This document shows, piece by piece, positions 37,251 to 45,682 of a stretch of DNA of 64,000 nt. The notes beneath the pieces are model-generated. The model was not told the DNA's origin. It searched no databases and saw only the letters and a list, made by a program, of their open reading frames with translations. Made by a program: the position numbers and the translations under genes. The DNA comes from Streptococcus urinalis 2285-97 (lineage in GTDB: Bacteria > Bacillota > Bacilli > Lactobacillales > Streptococcaceae). Position 1 is the stretch's first letter, and the number at the start of each line of letters is the position of its first letter. The stretch spans positions 1,254,001 to 1,318,000 of the forward strand of contig NZ_AEUZ02000001.1 of assembly GCF_000188055.2 (NCBI RefSeq). The letters are read 5' to 3'.

Positions 37251-37982
37251 TTAAGAAACCTCGGATTTTTGTTTTATTAGTAGTGCAATAGTTAATACTA
37301 TTATGGCATAGCTAAGTATAATCATCAATGATTTTCCTAAAAAGTGACCATTACTGGCTAATTGTGTTATTAGTAAGTTCACATGATAACTTGGTGTTAC
37401 TTTTGAAATACTTTGAATCCATTTTGGAAACATACTGATGGGCCACCATGACCCACCAATAATAGCTAAGCCCATAAAGACTATATTAGCAACAATAGAC
37501 ATTGTTTGTAAATTCTTAATTTGAGCTATTAGAAGACCAAAAGCTAAGTAAGTAAAACTGCTTAGGATAAGAAAGAAAGCAGTTATCAACCATCTGTCCT
37601 AAACTAAATCTATGCCACGAAAAAAATGACCAACTGAAAAGACAACAATGATAGAGATAACAAAGTAAACCAACACACGAAAAATCTTAGCCATATAATA
37701 AGTCCAAACAGGCAAAGATGAGTGTTCAATAAAAGCTAAATAGTGATTCTCAAAGTCTTGTTTTAACATATTGGGAAAGGAAAATAGCGAAAAAGAAGAC
37801 ATGGAAAAAGAGGTCATGGTCACCATATAAGTTCTAATAAATTCTTTATTTCCACTAGCTGATCCTGTTTTGATAGTAGCGGAGAAAAAGAGAAAAAATA
37901 AGACAGGCATTAGGATAGCTAATATAAACATTTGCCAATTTCTCCAAATACGAATCCATTCAATTTTTAGCAATGCTCTCAT
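37251..37982 (-). pseudogene. ABC-2 type permease with an in-frame amber stop
   Basis: 243 codons from ATG 37982, which overlaps the ATPase stop by four bases. The frame reads through three or four membrane segments to FFRGIDLV, then TAG (complement of 37599–37601), then resumes in the same frame as DRWLITAFFLILSSFTYLAFG with three more segments. TGG to TAG is the likely change. The usual ABC-2 exporter has six segments, so the stop removes half the pore. It belongs to the YvfS-like family of two-component-controlled exporters. Confidence 0.85.
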
Positions 37983-38857
37983 TTTATTTCCTCCTTAGTA
38001 GTATCAAATAAAGAATCAAGTAGAGTCTTATTGCTTATTTCTATTTCTGATATCATACAACCTTGCTTTTGAAGATCTTGCCACACCTGATCAATAGCGT
38101 TAGTTTGAAATTGAATAGCATCGATTCTTTTTTTTACTTCAAAAATATTTGTTAAATTTTCAACATAGCTTTTATACTTAATTGGTAACGTGATTTGTTT
38201 ACTATTTTCTTCAAGTCGCATAGCATAAGGTGTTGTATCTCTAATTAGTTTTCCTTTATTCAAGACAATAATACGATCTGCTGTGTGTTCCACTTCTTCA
38301 ATATAATGACTAGAATAAATAATTGTTTTACCAGATTTTTTAAGATGACTGATAATCTCCCAAAAGCGTTGTCTAGTCGATGTATCCATTCCTGCTGTTG
38401 GTTCATCTAAAAATAATATTTCAGGTTTACTAATTAAACAAAGTGAAAAGGCAAATAAGCGTTTTTGTCCACCTGACAGTTTTCCAGCTAATTGATTGAG
38501 TTGTTCTTTCTTAAATCCTAATAAACTAACAACTTCCTTCAATGTTAAATGTTCTGAATAAATTCCTTGAAATAAGTTAATCAATTCTTTGACCTTTAGA
38601 TCCTCTGGAATTGTATTTTCTTGTTTTAAAAAAGCTATTATTTTCTTATTACAAGTAGCTTTTGGTGATTTCCCATTAATTAAAACTCTTCCACCAGATA
38701 AAGAATAATCCCTTTAAAGACTTAACATTAAGCTAGTTTTCCCAGCTCCATTAGGTCCAATAATGGCTAAACAATCACCTGGTTTTACTGAAAAATTAAT
38801 ATCATTCAGTATTTTTTGGTTATTGACAACTTTTGTGAGTTTTTCGACACTGATCAT
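37979..38857 (-). pseudogene. ABC transporter ATP-binding protein with an in-frame ochre stop
   Basis: From ATG 38857 the frame gives MISVEKLTKVVNNQKIL and the Walker A GPNGAGKTS (34–42), then TAA at codon 48 (complement of 38714–38716). The same frame continues through LSGGQKRLFAFSLCL (signature), EILFLDEPTAGMD (Walker B) and the H-loop SSHYIEEVEH. An internal start (38584) would make a protein lacking Walker A. It is first in the exporter–two-component operon and would be about 292 residues if intact. Confidence 0.88.
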
Positions 38858-38894
38858 TTTTTAACCTTTCATCTATATTAAATAGTATAGAAAT

Positions 38895-38958
38895 ATTATA
38901 GGTAAATAATGTTCTAGATAATAGTCACCAAAGTCATTTATCATTATGACATTTGTCA
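38895..38958 (-). promoter_or_regulatory. Promoter of the decayed ABC–two-component operon with TGAC repeats
   Basis: Minus-strand TATAAT (38895–38900) has no recognisable -35. Just upstream are TGACT-TTGG-TGACT (about 38923–38936) and the palindrome TGACAAATGTCA (38947–38958). This is the pattern of an activator-dependent promoter with response-regulator boxes. Confidence 0.5.
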
Positions 38959-38995
38959 CTTTATAAATTATTCATTTAATTTTTATAATACATTT

Positions 38996-39985
38996 TTAAG
39001 CAACAATTGCTTTTGCCACTTCTTCTTTTGTCATACCAGCAAAATAGTCACTTGTATCAACCGTAGAAAGTTTTTCTAAAATGTGTTGATAATCATATGG
39101 CACGCCAACTAGCATTTCTTCAATATCTGTTGCATCTTTAACACCAAAGAAATCTCCATATAACTTAATTGATTTGATGATAGATTTATCAACATTTGCA
39201 TAAGTAGTGATTTTTCCGGCTGGATATCTCATAAAACGAGAAATAGTGTATTCTGGTGATGAGCCAAATGTCCATTCCCAAGTACCAAATTGTGTATCTC
39301 TTGACTCTTGGATTGCTTTTAACTCTTCATCTGAGAAAACATATTCTGTCATATCAGGGTATGTTTTTTTCATGTGGTCTAATAGAGCATCTCTGAATTC
39401 AATAACTGTCATTTTTTCTGGCAATTCATCATTAATGTTCGTCACACGAGCACGAACTGATTTGATTCCTTTTGACTCAATCTTATCTTTGCTAACTTTT
39501 AAAGCATCTCCTAGGACTGTCATATCAACATCAAATAAAAGACAACCATGATGCATCATGCGACCCTTATAATATGCTTGGGCATTACCACAGAATTTTT
39601 TTCCGTCAATTTCTAAGTCATTTCGGCCAGTAAATTCTGCCTTTACTCCAAGGTCGGCTAATGTATCAATTACTGGTTGTGAAAATGTTTCAAAGTCAAA
39701 AGCACCTTCACTCGTTTTATTTGAAATAATAGTGTAGTTTAAATTATTCAAATCATGATAAACAGCACCACCACCAGATAGACGACGACAAATATGAATA
39801 CCATGAGCATCTGTATATTCTTTGTTAATTTCTTCAATTGCATTTTGATGACGTCCAATGATGATAGCAGGTTCATTAATCCAAAGAATGAAAATTTCAT
39901 CTTCTTGTGTTAATTCTCTAAAAGCATAGGCTTCTAATGCAATATTATAAGCTGGATCATTTGAGGTATTCACGATATATTTCAT
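38996..39985 (-). CDS. lplA: Lipoate–protein ligase
   Basis: Attaches lipoate to the lipoyl lysines of E2 and, here, the E3 of the pyruvate dehydrogenase complex. 329 residues: RRLSGGGAVYHD (67–78) binds lipoyl-AMP, the lysine in KKFCGNAQAYYKG is the catalytic Lys, and a C-terminal accessory domain follows. It lies immediately downstream of lpdA, its substrate, but behind the lpdA terminator with a separate promoter. Intact. Confidence 0.93.
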   Translation of the reverse strand: MKYIVNTSNDPAYNIALEAYAFRELTQEDEIFILWINEPAIIIGRHQNAIEEINKEYTDAHGIHICRRLSGGGAVYHDLNNLNYTIISNKTSEGAFDFETFSQPVIDTLADLGVKAEFTGRNDLEIDGKKFCGNAQAYYKGRMMHHGCLLFDVDMTVLGDALKVSKDKIESKGIKSVRARVTNINDELPEKMTVIEFRDALLDHMKKTYPDMTEYVFSDEELKAIQESRDTQFGTWEWTFGSSPEYTISRFMRYPAGKITTYANVDKSIIKSIKLYGDFFGVKDATDIEEMLVGVPYDYQHILEKLSTVDTSDYFAGMTKEEVAKAIVA

Positions 39986-40020
39986 TTTTTTCTCCTTTTA
40001 AATAGGTCTATAGTAAGTCC

Positions 40021-40049
40021 ATTATACCTATACAATCCTTAAAAAACAA
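40021..40049 (-). promoter_or_regulatory. Promoter of lplA, overlapping the lpdA terminator
   Basis: TATAAT (40021–40026) with TTGTTT (40044–40049) 17 bases upstream; the -35 is the descending arm and T-run of the lpdA terminator. Confidence 0.55.
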
Positions 40050-40067
40050 GCCGATTAAGGCTTGTTT
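40041..40067 (-). terminator. Terminator of the pdhABC–lpdA operon
   Basis: AAACAAGCC (40059–40067 complement) pairs with GGCTTGTTT and is followed by TTT; a strong stem about 35 bases after lpdA. Confidence 0.85.
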
Positions 40068-40100
40068 CCTAAGGATGTCACAACAAATGAATGTTGATCA

Positions 40101-41870
40101 TTATTTTTTGCGTTTTGGTGGATTATGAATAGCTTCACCTAAGACATCAGCAAATGCTTCATACATTACTTCTGAGAATGTTGGGTGTCCATGAATTGAA
40201 AGTAACAATTCATCAACTGTCAATTCTGTTTCCATGATTGTGGCAGCTTCGTTAATCATTTCTGCAGCAGCTGGACCAACAATATGAACACCAAGGATTT
40301 CATGGTATTTAGTATCTGCAATAACTTTTACAAAACCATGGGCTTCATTTGAAGCAATCGCACGACCATTACCTGAGAAACTATTTTTACCAATTAAGAT
40401 ATTATCGTATTTTTCACGTGCTTGCTCTTCAGTTAAACCAACCATTGCTACTTCAGGATGTGTGTAAACAGCAGCAGGTGTAAATCTTAAGTCTGCTTTG
40501 CGTACGTTACCCCAGATTGCATTTTCAGCGGCAACTTCACCCATACGGAAGGCAGCATGTGCAAGCATCTTAGTTCCATTCACATCACCAGGAGCGTAGA
40601 TACCAGGAATTGAAGTTTCTTGATATTCATTAACTTTGATACGGTTACGTTCCATTTCAAGGTTAAGATTTTCAAGACCACTCATTTGAGGTACACGACC
40701 AATTGAAAGTAATGCTTTTTCAGCAACTAATTCTTCACCATTATTAAGTTTCAAGGTTAATTGGTTGTTTGCTTCAACAATTTCAGAAACACCAACTGAA
40801 GTCATGATCTTCATACCTTTTTTAGTAAGAATTTTTTGAAGTTCAAGCGATATTTCTTTATCCATCGCAGGAATGATACGGTCTGCCATTTCAACTACCG
40901 TAACATCGACACCATAAGATGCCCAAACTAGACCTAGCTCGATTCCGACAACACCACCACCCATAACAACAAGTGATTTTGGCATTTCACGTAAATCTAA
41001 GATATCATCAGAAGTTAAAACAAGTTTAGAGTCAATACCAGGAATATTGATACGTGATACTTTAGAACCTGTTGCTAAGATAATGTTGCGACCTTTGATT
41101 GTTTCAGAACCAATTGTAACTGTTTTATCTGGATTTACAGTAGCAAGACCATTAAAGATCGTAACTTTGTTTGCACGCAAGAGACCTTTAACACCACCAG
41201 TCAATTGTTTAACAACTGAGTTTTTGAAATCAACTGTTTTATCCATATCGATAGTATAGTTAGTTGAAACTAAGTTAATACCACGACCAGCAGCAACTTT
41301 CAAACCATCAAGGATTTCAGCATTCTTGAGGTAAGTTTTAGTTGGGATACATCCAACATTTAAACATGTACCACCAAATTCAGATTTTTCAACAATGGCA
41401 ATTTTACCACCAAGTTGTGCAGCACGAATTGCAGAGTAATAACCAGCAGGTCCACCACCAACAACTACAATATCAAATTCATTGTCAGCAAGTGGTTCTT
41501 TATCAGCTTGTTTTGATTCTGCAGCTTGAGTTGGTTGACTTGGAACTTCTAAACCTGCAGCTTTTAAATCTTCAGTTGTGCGTTCTACTGTTGTGTCAGA
41601 AGCTGCACTTGAACCTTCTTCTACCACTTCACCAGCTTCACCAATGTATCCAATAACTTCTGTTACAGGTACCGTTTCACCAGCTTGACGAGTGATTTTA
41701 ATTAATGTACCTGAATCTTCAGCTTCAAGTTCCATGTTAGTTTTATCAGACATGATTTCAAGAAGGACATCACCTTCAGCAACAGTATCACCTTCTTGTT
41801 TTTTCCACTCGATGATTTCACCTTCTTGCATGTCAACACCAAGTTTAGGCATAATAATTTCAACAGCCAT
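40101..41870 (-). CDS. lpdA: Dihydrolipoamide dehydrogenase (E3) with N-terminal lipoyl domain
   Basis: Reoxidises dihydrolipoamide on E2 with NAD. 589 residues, longer than the usual 470 because of an N-terminal lipoyl domain (1–80, lipoyl Lys43 in SDKTN) and a flexible linker (about 81–128). The FAD GGGPAG motif (138–143), redox cysteines 169 and 174 (GGTCLNVGCIP), NAD-binding VVMGGGVVGIELG, and the C-terminal HGHPTFSE dimer-interface His-Glu are all present. The lipoyl domain is almost identical to that of pdhC. Last gene of the pdh operon. Confidence 0.96.
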   Translation of the reverse strand: MAVEIIMPKLGVDMQEGEIIEWKKQEGDTVAEGDVLLEIMSDKTNMELEAEDSGTLIKITRQAGETVPVTEVIGYIGEAGEVVEEGSSAASDTTVERTTEDLKAAGLEVPSQPTQAAESKQADKEPLADNEFDIVVVGGGPAGYYSAIRAAQLGGKIAIVEKSEFGGTCLNVGCIPTKTYLKNAEILDGLKVAAGRGINLVSTNYTIDMDKTVDFKNSVVKQLTGGVKGLLRANKVTIFNGLATVNPDKTVTIGSETIKGRNIILATGSKVSRINIPGIDSKLVLTSDDILDLREMPKSLVVMGGGVVGIELGLVWASYGVDVTVVEMADRIIPAMDKEISLELQKILTKKGMKIMTSVGVSEIVEANNQLTLKLNNGEELVAEKALLSIGRVPQMSGLENLNLEMERNRIKVNEYQETSIPGIYAPGDVNGTKMLAHAAFRMGEVAAENAIWGNVRKADLRFTPAAVYTHPEVAMVGLTEEQAREKYDNILIGKNSFSGNGRAIASNEAHGFVKVIADTKYHEILGVHIVGPAAAEMINEAATIMETELTVDELLLSIHGHPTFSEVMYEAFADVLGEAIHNPPKRKK

Positions 41871-41898
41871 TAGTTTCTCCTTTTAGCTAATTTCTGAA

Positions 41899-41920
41899 GG
41901 ATAAATAACGTTATCTATCC
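41899..41920 (-). other. Intercistronic hairpin between pdhC and lpdA
   Basis: GGATAGATAAC-GTTATTTATCC is a near-perfect 22-base dyad with no T-run, so it is not a normal terminator; it may be an mRNA processing or stability element. Confidence 0.5.
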
Positions 41921-41954
41921 CTCTTTAAAATACTTTCTACTCTTTTAGATTGGA

Positions 41955-43370
41955 TCAGATTAACAGTTCAAATGGATTTTCCATTAATTTCTTAAGGTCA
42001 ACCATAAACTTAGCACCGTTCATACCATCTACAAGACGATGGTCAATGGTTAAGCACATTGCCATAATTGGGCGAGCAACAATTTCACCATCCACAACTG
42101 TTGGTGTTGGAATAGTTGCACCAACCCCAAGAATAGCAGAGTTTGGTTGATTAATGATTGGATTAAATGTTTTTGTACCAAACATTCCTAAGTTAGTTAT
42201 TGAGAATGTTGAACCTGACATTTCAGCAGCTTTTAATTTTCCACCTTGAGCTTTTTTAATCACATCTTTTGATGCTAAGACAAAATCTGAAAGACTCATC
42301 TTATCAGCACCATGTACAACTGGTACCACAAGTCCATCATCTAGACCAACGGCAATACCTAAGTTGACGAAACGATGTAGTTCAATGTCATTTGCATCAT
42401 TAATAAGTGAAGCATTCATATACTCATGCTCAGGTTTCATCAATGTTTTAACAACTGCCATACCAATCAAATCAGTAAAGCTGACTTTAAGACCCGTTTT
42501 ATTCATAATTGGATCAATTAATTTCTTACGAAGGGCCATCATTTCAGTCATATCAATGTCATAATTGAGTGTGAAAGTTGGAGCTGTTAAGTATGAGTTT
42601 GTCATACCTTTTGAAATTGCCTTACGCATAGCAGACATTTTCTTAACTTCAACACCTTCTGGTAAGTCAACTTTTTCTTCTTTAAGAGTAGCAGCTTTAC
42701 TTGTTGATTCTTGAGCAGGTTTAGATGCAGCCATTGCAGCAAGAACATCTTCCTTCATAATCTTACCACGGAATCCTGTACCAGTTATTGATGCTAAATC
42801 AATTTCTTGGTCATGAGCAATCTTACGTGCAAGTGGAGAGGCTTTTGGTTGTGCCCCTTTGAAATCTTCAACATCTTCTTTATGAACACGCCCTTTTGGT
42901 CCAGTTCCAGGTACTTGACCTAAATCAATTCCTAATTCATTAGCAGTTTTTCGTGCTGCTGGAGTGGCACGAACTTTTTCGCCATCACCTTGTGGAATAG
43001 CCGTTTTAGCAACCTGTGGGCTTGGAGCATCTGTTTCAACTTTTTCAGCAACTTTAGGAGCCGCATCAGCTGAATTTGGTGCAGGAACTTCTGTTGCTTT
43101 TTCACTTGAAGCAATGTTATCAACAGATTCACCTTCTTCACCAATGTATCCAATGACTTCCGTTACTGGTACCGTATCACCAGCTTGACGAACAATCTTT
43201 AATAAGACTCCGGAATCTTCTGCTTCTAATTCCATATTTGTCTTATCTGACATAATTTCAAGAAGAACGTCACCTTCTGAAACAGTGTCACCTTCTTGTT
43301 TTTTCCACTCGATGATTTCGCCTTCTTGCATATCAACACCGAGTTTCGGCATAATAATTTCGACAGCCAT
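41955..43370 (-). CDS. pdhC: Pyruvate dehydrogenase E2, dihydrolipoamide acetyltransferase with two peripheral-binding domains
   Basis: 471 residues. N-terminal lipoyl domain (1–80, Lys43), then an Ala/Pro-rich linker, then two consecutive peripheral subunit-binding domains: ATPAARKTANELGIDL… (about 134–170) and ASPLARKIAHDQEIDL… (about 176–213). A short linker leads to the catalytic acetyltransferase (about 235–471) with DHRLVDGMNG carrying the His and Asp. Most E2 chains have one binding domain. Position in operon: pdhA, pdhB, pdhC, lpdA. Intact. Confidence 0.95.
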   Translation of the reverse strand: MAVEIIMPKLGVDMQEGEIIEWKKQEGDTVSEGDVLLEIMSDKTNMELEAEDSGVLLKIVRQAGDTVPVTEVIGYIGEEGESVDNIASSEKATEVPAPNSADAAPKVAEKVETDAPSPQVAKTAIPQGDGEKVRATPAARKTANELGIDLGQVPGTGPKGRVHKEDVEDFKGAQPKASPLARKIAHDQEIDLASITGTGFRGKIMKEDVLAAMAASKPAQESTSKAATLKEEKVDLPEGVEVKKMSAMRKAISKGMTNSYLTAPTFTLNYDIDMTEMMALRKKLIDPIMNKTGLKVSFTDLIGMAVVKTLMKPEHEYMNASLINDANDIELHRFVNLGIAVGLDDGLVVPVVHGADKMSLSDFVLASKDVIKKAQGGKLKAAEMSGSTFSITNLGMFGTKTFNPIINQPNSAILGVGATIPTPTVVDGEIVARPIMAMCLTIDHRLVDGMNGAKFMVDLKKLMENPFELLI

Positions 43371-43396
43371 ATTATTCCTTTCTTAGAATATAACGT

Positions 43397-43428
43397 GTAA
43401 AAAGAGTGGAAACTCCATCTCTTTTTAC
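43397..43428 (-). other. Terminator-like hairpin between pdhB and pdhC
   Basis: On the mRNA GTAAAAAGAG-A-TGGA, loop, TCCA-CTCTTTTTAC; a 14-bp stem whose T-run lies inside the stem. Possible partial terminator or processing site that would lower pdhC–lpdA relative to pdhAB. Confidence 0.5.
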
Positions 43429-43461
43429 TCTTTAACCTGTTCTTTTCAGATAAAGATTAAA

Positions 43462-44460
43462 TTAGTTACCTTTATTTGCCATTTTACGAATTGCTGTTTT
43501 AATTTTTTCAACATCTGGTAAGATAGCTTGCTCAAGAACACGTGCATATGGTACAGGAACATCTTCACTTGCTAAACGAACAATTGGATGATCTAAGTAA
43601 TCAAATGCTTCACTTTCAGTAATCATTGAAGCAATCTCTGCAGTATAACCACCTGTTTTATAGGCATCATTTACTAACATCACTTTACCTGTTTTCTTAA
43701 TTGAATCAATAATCAATTCTTTATCAAGTGGTACAAGTGTACGTGGGTCAACAACTTCAACTTTGATTCCTTCTTCAGCAACTTCATCAGCAGCTTGAAG
43801 TACACGTTCTAACATACGTCCATAAGAAACGATTGTCAAATCGCTACCTTCACGTTTAATTTCACCTTTACCAAGTGGAATATAGAAGTCTGGATCTTGA
43901 TTAACTTCTTCTTTTTTACCATAAAGTGCTTTTGGTTCCATAAAGACAACAATATTGTTATCTTGAATTGCTGATTTCAAAAGGCCTTTTGCATCATTTG
44001 CGTTTCCTGGTGCGACAACTTTAATACCTGGGATATGAGTCATCCAAGCTTCAAGTGATTGTGAGTGTTGCGCAGCAGAACCGATACCTGAACCTGATGC
44101 TACACGGAATGTAACAGGTGTTTTAAGTCCGCCACCAAACATATAGTTATTTTTTGCACCATTATTGACAATTGCATCCATCATGATTGTCAAGAAATCC
44201 ATGAAAGTAACGTCAACAATTGGACGAAGTCCTGTGATTGCAGAACCAATTGCTGCACCAGAGATAGCAGCTTCAGAAATTGGTGTGTCTCTAACACGTT
44301 TTGCACCAAATTCTTCAAACATACCTACAGAAGTACCGAAGTCACCACCATAAATACCTACATCTTCACCCATAAGGTAAATTTTGTCATCTTTGCGCAT
44401 TTCTTCAGTCATGGCAAGATTGACAGCTTCACGTAAAGCCATTAATTTTGTTTCAGTCAT
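43462..44460 (-). CDS. pdhB: Pyruvate dehydrogenase E1 component, beta subunit
   Basis: 332 residues of the E1-beta (transketolase-like) family: TLRE start, LMGEDVGIYGGDFGTS, and DVTFMDFLT, with the C-terminal transketolase domain (VVDPRTLVPLDKELI). With PdhA it decarboxylates pyruvate and acetylates the E2 lipoyl group. It follows pdhA by 65 bases in the operon. Related acetoin dehydrogenase E1 proteins are similar, but the neighbouring E2/E3 and the absence of other acetoin catabolism genes favour pyruvate. Confidence 0.93.
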   Translation of the reverse strand: MTETKLMALREAVNLAMTEEMRKDDKIYLMGEDVGIYGGDFGTSVGMFEEFGAKRVRDTPISEAAISGAAIGSAITGLRPIVDVTFMDFLTIMMDAIVNNGAKNNYMFGGGLKTPVTFRVASGSGIGSAAQHSQSLEAWMTHIPGIKVVAPGNANDAKGLLKSAIQDNNIVVFMEPKALYGKKEEVNQDPDFYIPLGKGEIKREGSDLTIVSYGRMLERVLQAADEVAEEGIKVEVVDPRTLVPLDKELIIDSIKKTGKVMLVNDAYKTGGYTAEIASMITESEAFDYLDHPIVRLASEDVPVPYARVLEQAILPDVEKIKTAIRKMANKGN

Positions 44461-44525
44461 TATTCTCTCCTAATTATAAATCGTAATTTTTGTCAGTGGA
44501 TAAGCTATAAAGTTTAAAAAACTTA

Positions 44526-45494
44526 TTAGTCAACCCACACATCTTCAAAAGCAACTGAAATATCAGGATCTGGACTATTTTGAGCAAATTCGTAAGCATC
44601 ATCAATTTCTTGTTTTACTTGTGCTTGAATGTTATCTAGCTCTTCATCAGTTGCAATTCCTTCTTCTGTAAGGAATTTACGATATTTGATAAGTGGATCT
44701 TTAGCTTTCCAAGAATCAACTTCCTCTTTTGAACGGTATTTACCAGCATCAGCTGTTGAATGACCAAACCAACGGTAAGATTCAACCTCAACAATAGCAG
44801 GTCCGTTACCACCACGTACATGTTCAACAGCTTTGTCCATTGTTTCATAAACGGCTAATACATCATTACCATCTTCACAGTAGAAACCAGGAATACCATA
44901 TGCTTCAGCACGAGTGTAAAGATGTGGCGTATTTGTTGCATGAGTGATATCCATTGAAATACCATATTTATTATTAATAATAAAGAAGATTACTGGTAAT
45001 TTCCATGTTGCAGCCATATTAACAGATTCGTGGAAAGAACCTTCATTTGTGGCACCATCACCAGAAAACGCAACAACAATGTTATTTGTTTCGTTATATT
45101 GTTGAGTTAATGCCGCACCAACAGCTAAAGCATAACCACCACCAACAATACCGTTAGTACCATAATTACCTTTTTCAAAATCAGCTAAGTGCATTGATCC
45201 ACCACGACCTTTAGAAACACCAGTCGCTTTACCAGCAAGCTCAGCCATCATTTTATTTAAGTCCATATCTTTGGCAATTGATTGTCCATGACCACGGTGA
45301 TTAGAAAAGATAATATCATCATATGTCAAGTGTGAAACAGCACCAACGTTAGCTGCTTCTTCTCCTACTGAAAAGTGAGTCATCCCTTGGACAAATCCAC
45401 GACGGACAAGTTTATTAATACGTGAATCAAATTCACGAATACGTTCCATTTTAAGGAACATATCTAAATGTTTTTCTTTAGAAACTGTAACCAT
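44526..45494 (-). CDS. pdhA: Pyruvate dehydrogenase E1 component, alpha subunit
   Basis: Thiamine-diphosphate-binding subunit: GDGATNEGSFHESVNMAATWKLPVIFFIINN is the classic GDG-x(25–30)-NN motif. 322 residues from ATG 45494, chosen because AATGGAGG lies just upstream; an ATG at 45506 is also in frame. The phosphorylation loop Ser/YRSKEE region is present. First gene of the operon, preceded by a good promoter with a TTGTGAAA motif in its spacer. Intact. Confidence 0.95.
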   Translation of the reverse strand: MVTVSKEKHLDMFLKMERIREFDSRINKLVRRGFVQGMTHFSVGEEAANVGAVSHLTYDDIIFSNHRGHGQSIAKDMDLNKMMAELAGKATGVSKGRGGSMHLADFEKGNYGTNGIVGGGYALAVGAALTQQYNETNNIVVAFSGDGATNEGSFHESVNMAATWKLPVIFFIINNKYGISMDITHATNTPHLYTRAEAYGIPGFYCEDGNDVLAVYETMDKAVEHVRGGNGPAIVEVESYRWFGHSTADAGKYRSKEEVDSWKAKDPLIKYRKFLTEEGIATDEELDNIQAQVKQEIDDAYEFAQNSPDPDISVAFEDVWVD

Positions 45495-45526
45495 TTTGGC
45501 CTCCATTAAATCATATTACACTATTC

Positions 45527-45555
45527 ATGATAGACCATTTTTTCACAAAGTGCAA
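45527..45555 (-). promoter_or_regulatory. Promoter of the pdh operon with TTGTGAAA motif
   Basis: TTGCAC (45550–45555), a 17-base spacer, TATCAT (45527–45532). The spacer contains TTTGTGAAAAAA (45538–45549), and a second TTGTGAAAT lies upstream at 45614–45622. Both resemble Rex half-sites. Confidence 0.6.
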
Positions 45556-45655
45556 GTTTTTTAACCGCTTTCCTATATTGATTTTATCGATTTTTACCTA
45601 AGATAAGTTAGTTATTTCACAAACTTATTTTAATATATTTTTCTGAAAAAATAAG

Positions 45656-45682
45656 AAAAACACCAATTGTCATTGATGTTTT
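45656..45682 (-). terminator. Terminator of the ABC-F gene
   Basis: Minus strand AAAACATCA, eight-base loop, TGGTGTTTTT with one G–U pair; overlaps the stop codon. Confidence 0.75.

Noticed and set aside
41342-41656. Open frame opposite lpdA, Gln/Leu rich
   Set aside because: Antisense shadow of the linker and FAD region; composition is an artefact of the coding strand.
45570-45590. A cre-like GGAAAGCGGTT near the pdh promoter
   Set aside because: At least two fixed positions of the cre consensus are wrong and it lies upstream of the -35.
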